DNA of 64,000 nucleotides from Triglochin maritima (Eukaryota; Streptophyta; Magnoliopsida; Alismatales; Juncaginaceae): NCBI GenBank assembly GCA_963682175.1, contig OY821786.1:30993501-31057500 (forward strand), given 5' to 3'. Below, piece after piece: positions 10,564 through 22,175 of this stretch. Numbering within the stretch: the first letter of the stretch is position 1; the number at the start of each line of letters is the position of its first letter. Made by a program: the position numbers and the translations under genes. Under the pieces are notes generated by a model, which saw only the letters and a program-made list of their open reading frames with translations, made no database searches and was not told the origin of the DNA.

Positions 10564-12248
10564 TCCTACAGGCAATTGTGCCAAATTATTTATGAGGGAT
10601 TGACACTTACATCTAGGGTTATGGTAGAATCTCTAAGCCAAGGAAACTTCATGTCAAAAAATGAGAATGATCCTTGGACTTTTCTTGAGGATTTAGCCGA
10701 AAATAGTATGCAATGGGACAATGCTAGAGAGCCGAATAATCCGAGTATTGGATCTAGAATAGCAAGTCAACCCAAAGCAGGTGTCTTAGCTGTAGATGCT
10801 ACAGTTGCTGCTGAAGCAAAACTAGCTACCCTTATGCGTAGAATGGAAAGTCTAGAGCTAAAAACCCGACCCCTAGTGAATCCAGCATCTTCTATCCCTT
10901 GCTTTAGATGTGGTCAAATTGGTCATACAATGGAGGATTGTGCGGACTGGGAACAAGTTAATGCCACATTTAAACATTCTAGAAATGACCCATACGCTGA
11001 GACCTATAACCCGGGTTGGCGTAATCATCCCAATCTTTCATGGAACCAACAAGGTAACCTCCTAGACAACAACCAAACCCGTATAACCAAAATAATACAT
11101 CATCTGGGTTTAGTAACAATAGAAACTATGATGTTAGGTTGACAAGCTTGGAAAATATGGTTAAAACTTTTATGCAAACAACCAACAAATCCTTCCAAAG
11201 GCTAGAAACACAAGTCAGCCAACTAGCACAAATAGTAGGTGAAAGAGAAAAGGGTCAGTTTCCAAGTCAACCTGAGGTGAATCCAAGATCTAATAATCAA
11301 TATCAGCCCTATCAACCACCTCTAGGAAGTAACAACCCTAGACCGGTTCAAATGGTTCATGAGGAGGGACCGTTCCAACAAATAAATGCAGTCGTATCAT
11401 TACGGTCCGGAAAACAAGTTGATAACAATGTGGTAAATCCTAAGGCTCCTAATCAATCTAGCCATCAAGCACCCCCATGTGACCTGACCATTGAACCTGA
11501 AGTCCAATTTGAGAAGCCCAACCCACCTACTCAACCTGACCCTATAGCTCAACCTGAGCGAGTCTATGTTCCTAAAGCCCCATTCCCCAATAGACTCAAG
11601 AAGAGATCAAGTGCACAAATGGAGAAAATCTTGGAAGTATTTAAGCAAGTTAAGGTGAATATTCCACTCCTAGATATGATTCAACAAATACCTTCTTATG
11701 CTAAATTCTTAAAAGATCTGTGCACTAAAAAGAGAAAAACGAACGTACCAAAGAAGGCATTTTTAACTGCAAACATATGCTCTATTCTGTCCAACTCGTC
11801 TCCTATAAAGTATAAGGACCCTGGGTGTCCCACAATTTCATGTGCGATAGGAGATACTTTTATCAACAAAGCCCTTCTAGACCTTGGTGCTAGTGTTAAC
11901 TTACTCCCGTTCTCTGTCTATGAGCAACTCAACCTTGGTCCACTAAAACCCTCTAAGACAACCCTTCAATTTGCTGAATGCTCCGTTAAGAAACCAAGAG
12001 GTATAGTAGAGGATGTTTTGATTAAGGTTGGTGACTTCATTTACCCAGTGGATTTTGTCGTACTAGACACTGAACCTGTTGTAAATCTTAAGAGACAAAT
12101 TCCTGTAATACTAGGCAGACCCTTTTTAGCCACTTCTGAAGCTTTGATAAATTGCCGAAATGGGCTCATGCAACTATCTTTTGGAAACTTAAAAGCTGAA
12201 TTTAATATCTTTCATGTTGATAGTGAGCCAGAAATAGTATGCAATTAA
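10564..12248 (+). pseudogene. Athila gag C-terminal part plus aspartic protease, frameshifted
   Basis: The frame resumes with QLCQIIYEGL, then LMRRMESLEL, a CCHC zinc knuckle (CFRCGQIGHTMEDC) near 10900, and [21 protein letters not shown] one-base frameshift at about 11050-11090 moves the frame to that of 11139-12248. That second frame holds [30 protein letters not shown] and the protease motif [12 protein letters not shown], then [18 protein letters not shown]. The protease has DLGA in place of DTGA, as in the intact Athila element here. The frame ends at 12248 with no RT, RNase H or integrase. Confidence 0.88.
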
Positions 12249-13593
12249 AGTGATGTTGTGATGAGATCGCGTATTTATAAGATTTCTGAATCAAATAAAT
12301 CATCACAAAATCAAAAAGAAAGTGAGAAAATGGGGAGTAATTCATCCACCCAACCACCATCACTCGAGCAAAAAAGAGAACCAATACATGTGAGGGGTGT
12401 GGAATCTGTGCCTCAGGACTCTCAGTGCAACATGGGGAACAATTCAACTGGATACATGCACCAACATGGTGACATTCAATCCAGTTCTGACTATGGTTGA
12501 CTCTGAGCAAATGCAATCCCTCCACCGCAGTTTACTCAGGTAATAAGTGCATTTGCTTTATCTTTGCATACATTGAGGACAATGCATGATTTAGGTGTGG
12601 GGGGTGTTTATCTATCCACCTATCTGTTTTATTTTTTGTTTAAAAAAAATAAATCAATAAATCAATGTTTCATGACATAGCTTAAGATTGAACTACCAAA
12701 ACCCGTGTACAAATTGCATTGAAATTTTGTTCCTTGTTATATAGTTCTGCTTGTAGAAACTATGACATAAATCTAAGTTCCAAAGAAATAACCCATTACC
12801 CTTTAAGACATGTATGCACTTAAATTGGATGAATCAAATCTTTGAAGTGGTTGATAAAAAGCAGAGGTTGAGGAAAATATACCGGGAAGGGCGGACTTCT
12901 AATAGCAATTAAGCCTTGAGGAAAATAAAAGTAAAATATATATAAAGGAATAAAGTGAGGAAATCACATCTTGCAAAATAATTACAAAACCCAAGCCTTC
13001 GAGTCACTGGTCTGTAGGGGTATCTTAAAACCCGGTAACTTGAGTCTGCCAGCTCGGGATTATCGACCAAACTCGCTACACGAATGCAAAAAGGGTAAAA
13101 GTGTCAAAAAAGCAAATGTGTTGAATCACGGGAAAAAAATAACTTTAAGATACTGAAGGCCCAAAGCTAAAAGAATGATCCATGCCATGGTTGATCCTAA
13201 CGATACTTAACCACCAGAGGAGGCGTGCAAAATAATTTAAGTGATGACACGTGTAGAAGGGTTAATGGTGTGAATGTTGGAGGAACAAAGACCAAGTCAT
13301 AATTTTTATGAGTTAGACTTATATAATGAGCATGCAAGAATTCTAAGTGAGATGTATAAGGTTGAGGTGGAGATATTGAGAGTTATTAATGAAATGTTGA
13401 ATTAAGACTTTGTGGGTGTGTCAACTGAAAACCCCCACGAGACAAAACTCGTCCTCTAAGGAAACTTAGGGGTTTAAAGGTTTGTTGCACATGCTAAGTG
13501 CAACCGTGATTCCTACGAAAATGAGTTAGGATTTCCCTGTTTTCATTTTTTCTGTTTTGCTAGGGACTAGCAAAATCTAGGTGTGGGGGTATT
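12249..13593 (+). other. 3' region of the pol-less Athila element
   Basis: Begins with a short frame of unknown function (12258-12500). Then come the motif ATTGAGGACAATGCATGA and a polypurine-like GGTGTGGGGGG at about 12571-12604, also seen in the other Athila elements. The rest is non-coding 3' UTR ending in a second polypurine tract, AGGTGTGGGGGTATT (13579-13593), directly before the 3' LTR. Confidence 0.75.
13482..13534 (+). promoter_or_regulatory. conserved 3' UTR hairpin box of Athila elements
   Basis: Contains the inverted repeat GTTGCAC...GTGCAAC around ATGCTAA, followed by CGTGATTCCTACGAAAATGA and GTTAGGATTT. Near-identical copies occur on the minus strand at 23828-23879, 44539-44589 and 58945-58995, although the surrounding 3' UTR is much more diverged. 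Its function is unknown; an RNA-level role is inferred from position and conservation. Confidence 0.7.
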
Positions 13594-14786
13594 TGATGCA
13601 TTGCATACATTGCATCATATGTCTTTCATTTAGATTAATTTTATATCAATAAATGCTACTAAGGTATGTGTTTAGTCTTATTTACATAATACAGGGATCT
13701 GAATGCAAATTACCCATATCCCAAGCATAAATGCGTGCAAGACACTCATTTCTGTCATAAAGACCAAGTTCAAGATTATCGGGATTCAAATGGAAGTCCA
13801 TCCAAGCATAAAAGCATTCAAGGACCTAATTACAAAAAGGCCAAGGACTTAAGCACAAAAGTAGCCAGGAACTTAAATGCAAAAAGCCGAGGACCCGACT
13901 GCAAATTACAAGTACCAAAATATTATTTTGGAGAAGTTCTAAAAAAAACTCAATTTGGATCTCCAAACTTATGAAGAAATAAATTCGGAGCTCAAAAGAA
14001 AGGAAAGAAATCAAGCCAGACGCGCAAAAGACATTTAAATCATACCATAAACACACAGGAAAAATCCGGATCCAATTAGAGCGAAATTTGCGGCGATTCC
14101 ACCGCACATTACATGCAACTTTCGGCGAAAACGCCGCACCCCTTGCGATTCGTGGCCCCGGATTTTGTCCAGTCGTGTCATGACGCGTGTACTTTCCTAT
14201 TTTATACTTGGGTCCCTTGTATCGGCTATAAATTGCCCCGAAATTATGTTGTAAAGATGTTCTTCTCTTTAGCAATAAAATTCTGTTCTTTTATTTTGTG
14301 TTCTTTAGTTTTCTTTTGTAGTTTCTCTAGGACCCCTTCTCCTTCCCTCCATCCATGAGTTTCTAACTCTCTCCAAAGGGTGGGGGTGACGGATTTAGGG
14401 TGATGAGAAGAAGAATGATGTTATTATTTTAATTTCGTGTTAGTATATTTTGATTACTTGAGTTTATGTTGAATCATTTATCATGTAATGCTTTATAACT
14501 AATGTGATTTATTATAAGTTTCAGAATTCTCTAAACAAAACCCGATATCTAATTCCCCACCCGTTGGACTCTTATCCATCTTTGCTTTATTCTTAGTTCG
14601 TTTTTGTTGTTCTTGCTTTAGAAATAAAAAAAATCCAAAAATTTAAAACCAACCTTATTTCTCTCTCTTTCTTTCCTTAATCGAAAATCACAAAAATAAC
14701 AATATCTCTCCCTCCTTGTGTTAAACCCGTACTTGTCACGTCTTCATTGACGCCATGCACTTGCGGTATAAATAAAATTCTCATCA
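13594..14786 (+). repeat. 3' LTR of the pol-less Athila element
   Basis: Pairs with 6013-7204, with TG...CA ends, the polypurine tract immediately upstream and the GTAAC duplication immediately downstream (14787-14791). Confidence 0.93.
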
Positions 14787-17700
14787 GTAACTATAATTGC
14801 TAGAACGTGTAAGTTGAGTTCAATAGCAGTGTAAGTTACCAGTCCTATTAAATCAAATTATCCCATTTCACAATTATATTTACCCTTACCTACCATCCCA
14901 TTTACCTGTTATATTGATCAATTAGGATTACCCTGCTATTGAATTCAACTTCCCATACTATTAATCAGGGTTACCCTGCTAATGGATTCAACTTCCCCCA
15001 TCGACATATCTTCCTCATTTTATATAAATCGTCAAAACTTACTCCTATTACCAGCTTGAAATGTTTTTCATTTAAATGGATCGTCGTCTAACTTAACAAG
15101 GTGAAGAGCAAAGACTACCCAATTAATGATTGGCTAAAGTCTACTATTCAAAAGAAAAGAGTATCGTACCTAAACGTATTGATGGCGATATTGCTGGTCA
15201 TCTATGAATAGGAGAGTAAATAGAACTACAATCTCACTCCGTTCAGATTTAATATGATATAAACTAGGATTGTGTTATTTTCTGATGTTTTGTGGTTGTT
15301 ATTTTGAAACATTCGTGTGTTATTTCACTAATACTTGGTTGTTGATGTTACCTATTTTTTAGGTAATGGAACTTCTAAAACTTATTTGAAACCCTTCGTG
15401 TGTAATATCTACCATGTTATGGAGGAACATATGTCGACCCTACTATGGAGTAAATCTATGGTAAAACTTGAATTGATAAATCTAGTTAGTAGAATGGATG
15501 GTAGGTTGCGGTAATTCTAGTTGGTAGAATGGACGATAGGTTGGGCAAAATCTACTTTCGATTGGGGGTAATTTAATTTAATATGACGGGTAACTTGATG
15601 TAAATAGAATGGATTAAATATTGGTTCGTGGGGGTAACCCTAATCGATAGACGGAGTAAGTTGAATTCATTAGTAGGGTAACCATAATTGATAGACGGTG
15701 TAAGTCGAATTCAATAGCAGGGTAACCATAATTGAATTTAATTTAATTCCTTCTATTTTATCCAATTTACCCTACTCTTGAATTCAACTTACCTCGTCTA
15801 CCAAATAGGGTTATCCCCACAAACCAACATTTAATTCATTCTATTTACTCTAAGTTACTCATCCTATTACATCCAATTAGCCACGTTCACGACTAGATTT
15901 ACCTCAGCCAACTTGTGAAATTACCCTCTGTGTTTTATGAAATCACATTCACATGTACGTGAATTTCCCCCATATGTGTTGGTGTTTGAGGTTTAATTGT
16001 ACATTTCTATCAATTAAGAATACACAAAACAAATGTATTATGTAAAGACAAATGCAATCAACAACATCCTTTAGATCGTTTGAATCCAACAATTTGAGTT
16101 CAAAGCGCTGACCTCAGCATGTCTTAGCAATTTCTTCTAGAAAAAACGGACATGGAAGCGATGTTCAACAATGTTCGCAATAAGGTTGTAATAGTTCTCA
16201 CCACCAAGTGACATTCCTAAAATGCAAGCCTTGTTGACATCCTCGAATATCATTTCGTATCCACCCATCACAATCGCTTTCAGTCAACTTGAATAACACA
16301 TGATTACATCACAAAGCAAGTGGTTGAGAACAAATTTGTATGAAGTTGTCTCATCTGTTTTGCTTCTTTTAGCCAATAAATGAAACTAAGTTGACTGAGA
16401 GTGTACTCCATTTGCTTGTTTAATTTAAAAATATATAATTCTAAATTTTGGGGTTAAAAAAATACAATACAATAAATAAATGAAATATATAATCGTTTAT
16501 TCTTACACATTTAACCAAATGAAAAATTCATAGTCGCCATGAAAATACCTCAACTCACTGTCTAACCTACTCTTTGCGCTAGTGTTTTAATTACGTTAAC
16601 ATGTACCTACGCATTCTTTTGCAGCTTACGTTAACAAATTAATCTAAGATCAATATTAGGTACATATAACTATACACAACTTCTAAAATTCTTTGAGGTT
16701 GCTAATATAAATAAATTTAACTTAAAGTCTCTTATAATATTTATGCATTTAGAACTCCTAAGATGTAATTAATGACCATAGGAGGAAAATCGAAACTATA
16801 TATAGCGTAGTTTCTCAAGTTTATTTACCTCTAATAAAAGTCCATTACTAATCAAATACAATGGTCTTAAAAGCAAAAACCAAATTTTAATTTAAGGAAT
16901 TTCTGGAAATTAAAGATTAGAAACCCTATCAATCACTTTGGTTTGAGAGGAGATTTACATGTGAGTTTTTTTATGTTGTATAGTTTCTATAATTTTAAAA
17001 GTATCATTGCTTTTATTTTGAAATAAAATATTAAACTATTTTGGAAACAAAAAAGTAGATATTTATTGTAACATGTACCTCCTGACACAAGTTCCAAACC
17101 TTTTCACCTACTTCACCACCATCTTGTGTCTTTTACGTAATGCACATGAACTACTCAAGGCCTATCTACTCAATTCAAAAACTCATTACCTGGAATCCAC
17201 GTGAAAGTCCAACGTGGATGCCACGTCAGAGGTGCGTGGGAATCCGGGTGAAATCTTGGGTATCCATCCCAGGATCCATACCCTAAAGTTCCTTCAAAAC
17301 GAGAATGCCTATATGGGACCATTGGATGCGATAATTGAGATTTGAGAGTTCGACATTAATGTTGCCTGAGGTGGACAAGTAAATTCTTGTAAAAATTAGA
17401 AAAATCATTTCAAATCATTTAAGCATTTTTATATAATGATCCTGAATATTTGTGGTTGCAGCTTTATTTGCTGGGGTGATCAGTGATAGAGCTTTAAGGA
17501 TGGTCTGAAACGTTTCCTTGTAAAATTTTAAATTACATTAATTAATTTGCAAAATTAATTTTGCAAACAAAAACCACAAACAGTTTTAGATTTTAAAATA
17601 TGATTGGTACTCGATTTTTTCTGCCTTTTTCTGATAATGGTCGAGACAAGTATTTATGGTCGCAATCTATAGGTTTCCTATTAAGGTACAATTAAATTCA

Positions 17701-17910
17701 ACCACAATATTAATAGCAATTAATAATATATATTCCAATCGATACGATTTTCCAATCAATTTACCCGTAAATATCAAATAGTTTTCCAATCAATTTACCC
17801 GTAAAAATAAATTTTCCAATCATTTAGTAATATAAACGTCAAATAGGTTTGGGTAGTTCATTAGTACCCAACATGTTGCCTTAGCCATATCATTCACTCA
17901 AAATTTGCAG
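14787..17910. other. 3' part of the chlorophyllase intron
   Basis: 14787-15910 continues the TACCC/GGGTA repeat tract. 16021-16183 is the second copy of the direct repeat at 5579-5729. On the minus strand around 16270-16140 an open stretch reads like protein (IVMGGYEMIFEDV..., ending at a stop), perhaps a fragment of an unidentified transposon gene. 16400-17900 is AT-rich with nothing recognised. The intron ends at TTTGCAG (17904-17910). Confidence 0.6.
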
Positions 17911-18858
17911 CTATACATATGGGAAAAATGTGATGCCACACAAGACATAATTGATGCGGCGAAAGTCGCAGATTGGTTGCCCGATGGACTCCCCCTCACC
18001 TCTCAACCAGAGTTAAAGCGCGTCCAAATTTCGAAAAGTTCGCCCTAGGAGGCGACAGTCGAGGGGGCAAAGATGCATTTGGAGTTGCATTACGAAAAGC
18101 CGGAGTAACTCTAAAAAATGTGGCCATCTCCTCTTTAATTGGCATCGACCCGGTCGATGGGCTCGTCAACCAAAGCAAGCCTCAGATCCTCCGAAGCACT
18201 CCTAATGACTTGTTCGACCTAGGCCATACTCCAGTCCTGATCTTGGGAGGTTCCTTAAGTGAGATACCGAAGGTTAGGGGTGAGCATAACCCAGTCTGTG
18301 TTCCGGTCCGGAACTTTTTGAAATTTTGGTTCCGGTCCGTTCCGGACCAGTCTCATTTTCATTTTTTTTTATTTTAAAAATCCGGTTTTGGACCAGACCG
18401 GATCGGTCCGGTCATCGGTCCAAAGCCATCCGGTCTGGTCCGGTCTGGTCCTCGGTCCGGTTTGGTCCTCGGTCCGGACTCCGGAAAAATTCCGGTCCGG
18501 TCCGGACCGGATGCTCACCCCTACCGAAGGTGATCGGTTTTCCAGCTTGCGCACTGAAAGGGCTCAACTTCCTGGACTTCCACGAGGAATGTAAGCCCCC
18601 GGCTTACTTCTTCCTTGCTAAGGACAACGGACATATGGACATGTTGAACGACGATACGAGTGAGTTGCAAGGGGTGCCTCCTATTGTACTTGTAAAAATA
18701 GCAGTCGGAGACAACGGATGCGGTTGTTTGTCGGTGGTGCGATTGTAGCATTCCTCAATACTCAACTCCGTGGTGATGCTAGTAATCTCAAAGCTATTAG
18801 GGATTGCCCCACGATTGCACCCGTGGTCTTGAAGGAGATTTCTTTCCGTTTAGATTAA
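17911..18858 (+). pseudogene. CLH: chlorophyllase exon 2, frameshifted and interrupted by a MITE
   Basis: After the AG acceptor the frame continues with DATQDIIDAAKVADWLPDGL. A one-base loss at about 17995-18010 then shifts it to the frame carrying FEKFALGGDSRGGK and SSLIGIDPVDG. The family's lipase motif GHSRGG reads GDSRGG here (His to Asp beside the catalytic Ser). A 249-bp MITE follows, then FPACALKGLNFLDFHEEC and AKDNGHMDML, with the His of the triad retained. A second frameshift near 18690 precedes MRLFVGGAIVAFL and a C terminus ending at TAA (18856-18858). The MITE plus one duplication copy is 257 bp; deleting it rejoins the frame exactly. Two frameshifts plus the insertion make this a pseudogene. 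Confidence 0.85.
18275..18523. mobile_element. hAT-type MITE, 249 bp, inside chlorophyllase exon 2
   Basis: Perfect 13-bp terminal inverted repeats, TAGGGGTGAGCAT ... ATGCTCACCCCTA, are flanked by a perfect 8-bp duplication CCGAAGGT (18267-18274, 18524-18531). The interior is built of GGTCCGG/CCGGACC pieces. The perfect ends suggest a fairly recent insertion. The terminal repeat resembles that of the larger hAT element starting at 19924 (TAGGGGTGCACAT). Confidence 0.95.
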
Positions 18859-19923
18859 TTAGTTTTCCTTTGTAGTATGACTTGAATGATACAAGTCTAA
18901 AGGAAAATTGGGTATGACCCTGTCGTAATATGTTCGTATTTCTTTTTTTGCTTGAAATAATAAAGTCATCCTAAATTCGATCCCTGCAAGTTCAGATTTG
19001 GATATTGATCCTTATTATTTGCATATGATACGTTATGGGATTGGTTTTGTAGCTAACTTTTACCTATCCAAACGGGGCCTAAATGTGAGTCTAATTGGTC
19101 TACTTATTCATCCATTATTGGGGTCCCATTGTTTTCAATCATAACATCAGTAAAAACTTGGTCAAAATATATTGGTATAAGCAAAAACATATAGTGTTAG
19201 ATTCACTCAATTTATTTGTATGTCTAAGAAAGTAAAGGGATATCTAGTTGGTATTCTTGTCACCGCTTCAACGTGGTCATGCACTTGTAGTTTTAAACTT
19301 CACACCCGATCAGTTCTTTATGCATTATGTTCCAAAACCTAGTGTCGACACGTGTCGCGACTTGGGGTCGCAGGTTTAGTTTCAGAAATATTTCTCAAGG
19401 AGGTTTAGATTGAATTTAAAAAAAATAATTATTTTGAAAAAAAATCCTTGTATTAATGTTGTAGATTTTTATCCGACCTAAATATGTATATCTATATCTA
19501 TATCCGCTAAAATTCAATTTTTTTATCCATATCCGCCAAATTTTGAAATCCAATATTTGTATATCCCTTGTTATGGAAAAATGATCTATATCCTTAAAAA
19601 CGGATAGGGCTACAGATTATCGGCGGAGAGTCCGTTGTTAACTTGAAATTATATTATATAATGAGTAGTACTAAAGATACACATTTTGGAAAATTTGTCA
19701 TGCTATTGCTTCTCTAATCTCAATTTAATTGCGCTATTCCCACAAGAAACACAAATCAACTTGTGGCATGGCATCAGGAAGAAATGTTTTCGGTCAAACA
19801 ATTGATTTCGTAACACATCATATGCTACCACGTCATGTGCTATTTGCAATCGGTCCTTATCTTCTAAATAAACAAACCATGCAATATTTCTTACAATTTC
19901 TATTAGTACACCGTCGTCGTGGG
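18859..19923. other. sequence between chlorophyllase and the hAT element
   Basis: No gene recognised. 19480-19640 contains repeated ATATCC/ATCCGC motifs reminiscent of decayed hAT MITEs, but no termini or duplication could be defined. Confidence 0.45.
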
Positions 19924-20893
19924 TAGGGGTGCACATGGGTCGGGTTTAACCCGAAAATCGAACAGAACCCGGCCGGTCAGGTTGGGTTGGGAAGGAATTC
20001 GGGTTGGGTTGAAAAAAAATATCTGAAAACTGAATTTTCGGGTCGGGTTCGGGTTGAGGGGTCGGGTTGACCCAACCAAACCCGAACCCGAAGATATTTT
20101 TTTAATATTTTCCCCAATATGTCCTGTAATCCTGACCGTCTATCCTAACAAAAAATCCTAAATCTAACCCCAACAAAAACATCATCATCTCGTGAACTCC
20201 TCTCCCTCGTACCCTCAGTCGACAGCCCTCCACGCCCCCTCACTCCTCTGATCCTCCCCCTCACTCCTCCTCCTCTGGTCCTCCCCCTCACTCCCTCCGG
20301 CCTCCCCTCAGACGACAACCTCTCCTCGCCCCCTCACGACCTCACTCCTCCGGTTCTCCCCCTCACTCCCTCCGGCCTCAACCTCCGCGCCCTTCGAACC
20401 CTCAGACAACAGCTTCTCCTCGCACCCTCACTCCACCGATGCTCCCCGTCACTCCCTCAGCCCTCAGCCTCCTCACCTCTTCCTCCCTTCAGACCCCCTC
20501 AGTCGATCTCCTCTTCCCACCCCCTCAGCTGATCACGTCAATCCACCCGGCTCAACACCAACAAGACTTCTTCGTCGATCAACGCCAACATGGCTTCCTC
20601 GTCGAATTCCGTCCACGTATGTTAGTAAGCTTGATTTAAAATTAGATATGTTGTTAAGTGTCTCTTGGTTTATTGTGTTAGACTGTTAGTAAAGAACCCA
20701 AACATGTTAAAATTTTATATGTTGAACTGTTAGACTGTTTGATGAACTTACAAGTTGAAATTTCCTTTTATTGTGTTAGACTGTTTGAATAATGAATCTA
20801 TGCATAAAGTCTATATAATTATTGAATGTTGTAGAAATTATTCATTATTGAATGTTGATTTTAAACTTGCTTTTATCTATGAGCCTTCATAGA

Positions 20894-22170
20894 TGTTGTC
20901 TAATCAAGAAAAAGATCCTGTAGAAAATTTGGATGTTATTGATTAAGTAGTTGAACCTAATCGTACTACATCTGATAAGAAATTGAGCAAAAAACGTTAG
21001 TCTGAAGTATGGAGTCATGATAAGATGGTCAAAGGAAAATGGGGGTACCGAACGAGCTGTTTGTAAATATTGTCAGAACATAGATTATTCATGTAATACT
21101 GGTCATGGAACAAGTACAATGTGGAAACATCTTAGGTTCATGTGTCGTAAAAGTCATCTTAAGTCAACGGGTCAAGTGCAAGACCAAAGTCAGAAAACCG
21201 TGTCCTTTACGGCATCTAGATCCAATGTCGTAACAAAAAAAAGAATTGAAAAATATACAGTCTTCAGGTCAAAGAATTTGCCTCACTTCTGATTAATGAA
21301 CTTCTAGGAACAAAGTGTCTTACATGTGTCTCACTGGTCATTTCATTGATGTCAATTGGAAGTTACACAAAAAGATACTAAGCTTTGTTAGTGTTCGAAG
21401 TCATAAAGGCATAGAAATTGGTAAAGAAATCGAGTTGTTTCTTCTTGATTGGGAATTGGAAAAGTTGGTTGCATCACTCTTGATAATGTCAGTGTAAATC
21501 TAACTGTTGTTGAATACTTGAAAAGTAAATTGGTGAAGAAGAATAATCTAATATTAGGTGGACAATTTTTCCATGTTTGATGTTGTGCTCATATATATAC
21601 TTAATTTGATAGTCAAAGATGGACTACTAGAGGTAGATGATAATATTAAAAAATATGTACTGCTATAAAATACACCAAAAGCTACACTGCAAGAGGACAA
21701 CACTTTAAAGCTTGCATGGAATAAGAAAGCATAACTTCGAAAAAAGGATTGAGTTTGGATGTTTGTACTAGGTGGAATTCAATGTATGAAATGTCGAATG
21801 GTGCTTTGAAGTATCAAAAAGCCTTTGAACGGATGGAAGAACAAGTTCCATTATTTATTAGTGAAGTTGGTGCAGAAATTCCAACTGAAACTGATTGGGT
21901 GAAAGCTCGTATTTTTGTTAGAATTTTGAGGCATTTTTATGAGTCAACGAAGCGTCTGTCAGGGACTTTGTATGTTACGTCAAACCTTTACTTCAAGGAA
22001 GTGTGTTTGGTTGATAATATATTGAAGGAATGGTCAAAGAATAGTGATGTACATCTGTCTTCTAAGGCTTTAAAAATGAAATTGAAGTTTGACAAATATT
22101 GGGAGAAGAGTATTAAAGTGAATAAAATGTTGTTAATTGCAGTGGTTTTAGATCCTCGATACAAAATTAG
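20894..22170 (+). pseudogene. hAT (RICESLEEPER-like) transposase, 5' part
   Basis: Begins near ATG 20894. In changing frames it holds a BED zinc finger (AVCKYC...GTSTMWKHLRFMC, about 21050-21150), then GHFIDVNWKLHKKILSFV and HKGIEIGKEIE. Next come CAHI.LIVKDGLLEVDDNIKK-type residues and an open stretch from 21749 with CTRWNSMYEM, FYESTKRLSGT and LLIAVVLDPRYK. These are characteristic of the RNase H-like domain of plant BED-type hAT transposases. Several stops and frameshifts show decay. The gene is cut at 22170 by the Athila element and resumes at 33607. Confidence 0.85.
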
Positions 22171-22175
22171 GTTCG

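Larger units (their letters stand above)
6013..14786 (+). mobile_element. Athila-type Ty3/gypsy element lacking RT, RNase H and integrase
   Basis: LTRs of 1,192 and 1,193 bp (6013-7204, 13594-14786) start TGATGCATTG and end CTCATCA. They are flanked by a perfect 5-bp duplication GTAAC (6008-6012, 14787-14791). A tRNA-Asp-type PBS follows the 5' LTR and a polypurine tract precedes the 3' LTR. The interior encodes gag and an aspartic protease only. gag is interrupted by a solo LTR and a frameshift, and after the protease the sequence passes straight into the 3' UTR. The LTRs differ at roughly 25 sites by eye (about 2 %), older than the element at 22176-33606. It sits in the chlorophyllase intron in the gene's orientation. 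Confidence 0.93.

Noticed and set aside
19480..19640. Possible further hAT MITE with ATATCCGC motifs
   Set aside because: No terminal inverted repeats or 8-bp duplication could be placed.
20439..20639. 66-codon Ser/Pro/Leu-rich frame upstream of the hAT transposase
   Set aside because: It comes from a CT-rich, internally repetitive leader (CCCCTCACTCC units) and lacks BED-finger or other motifs.
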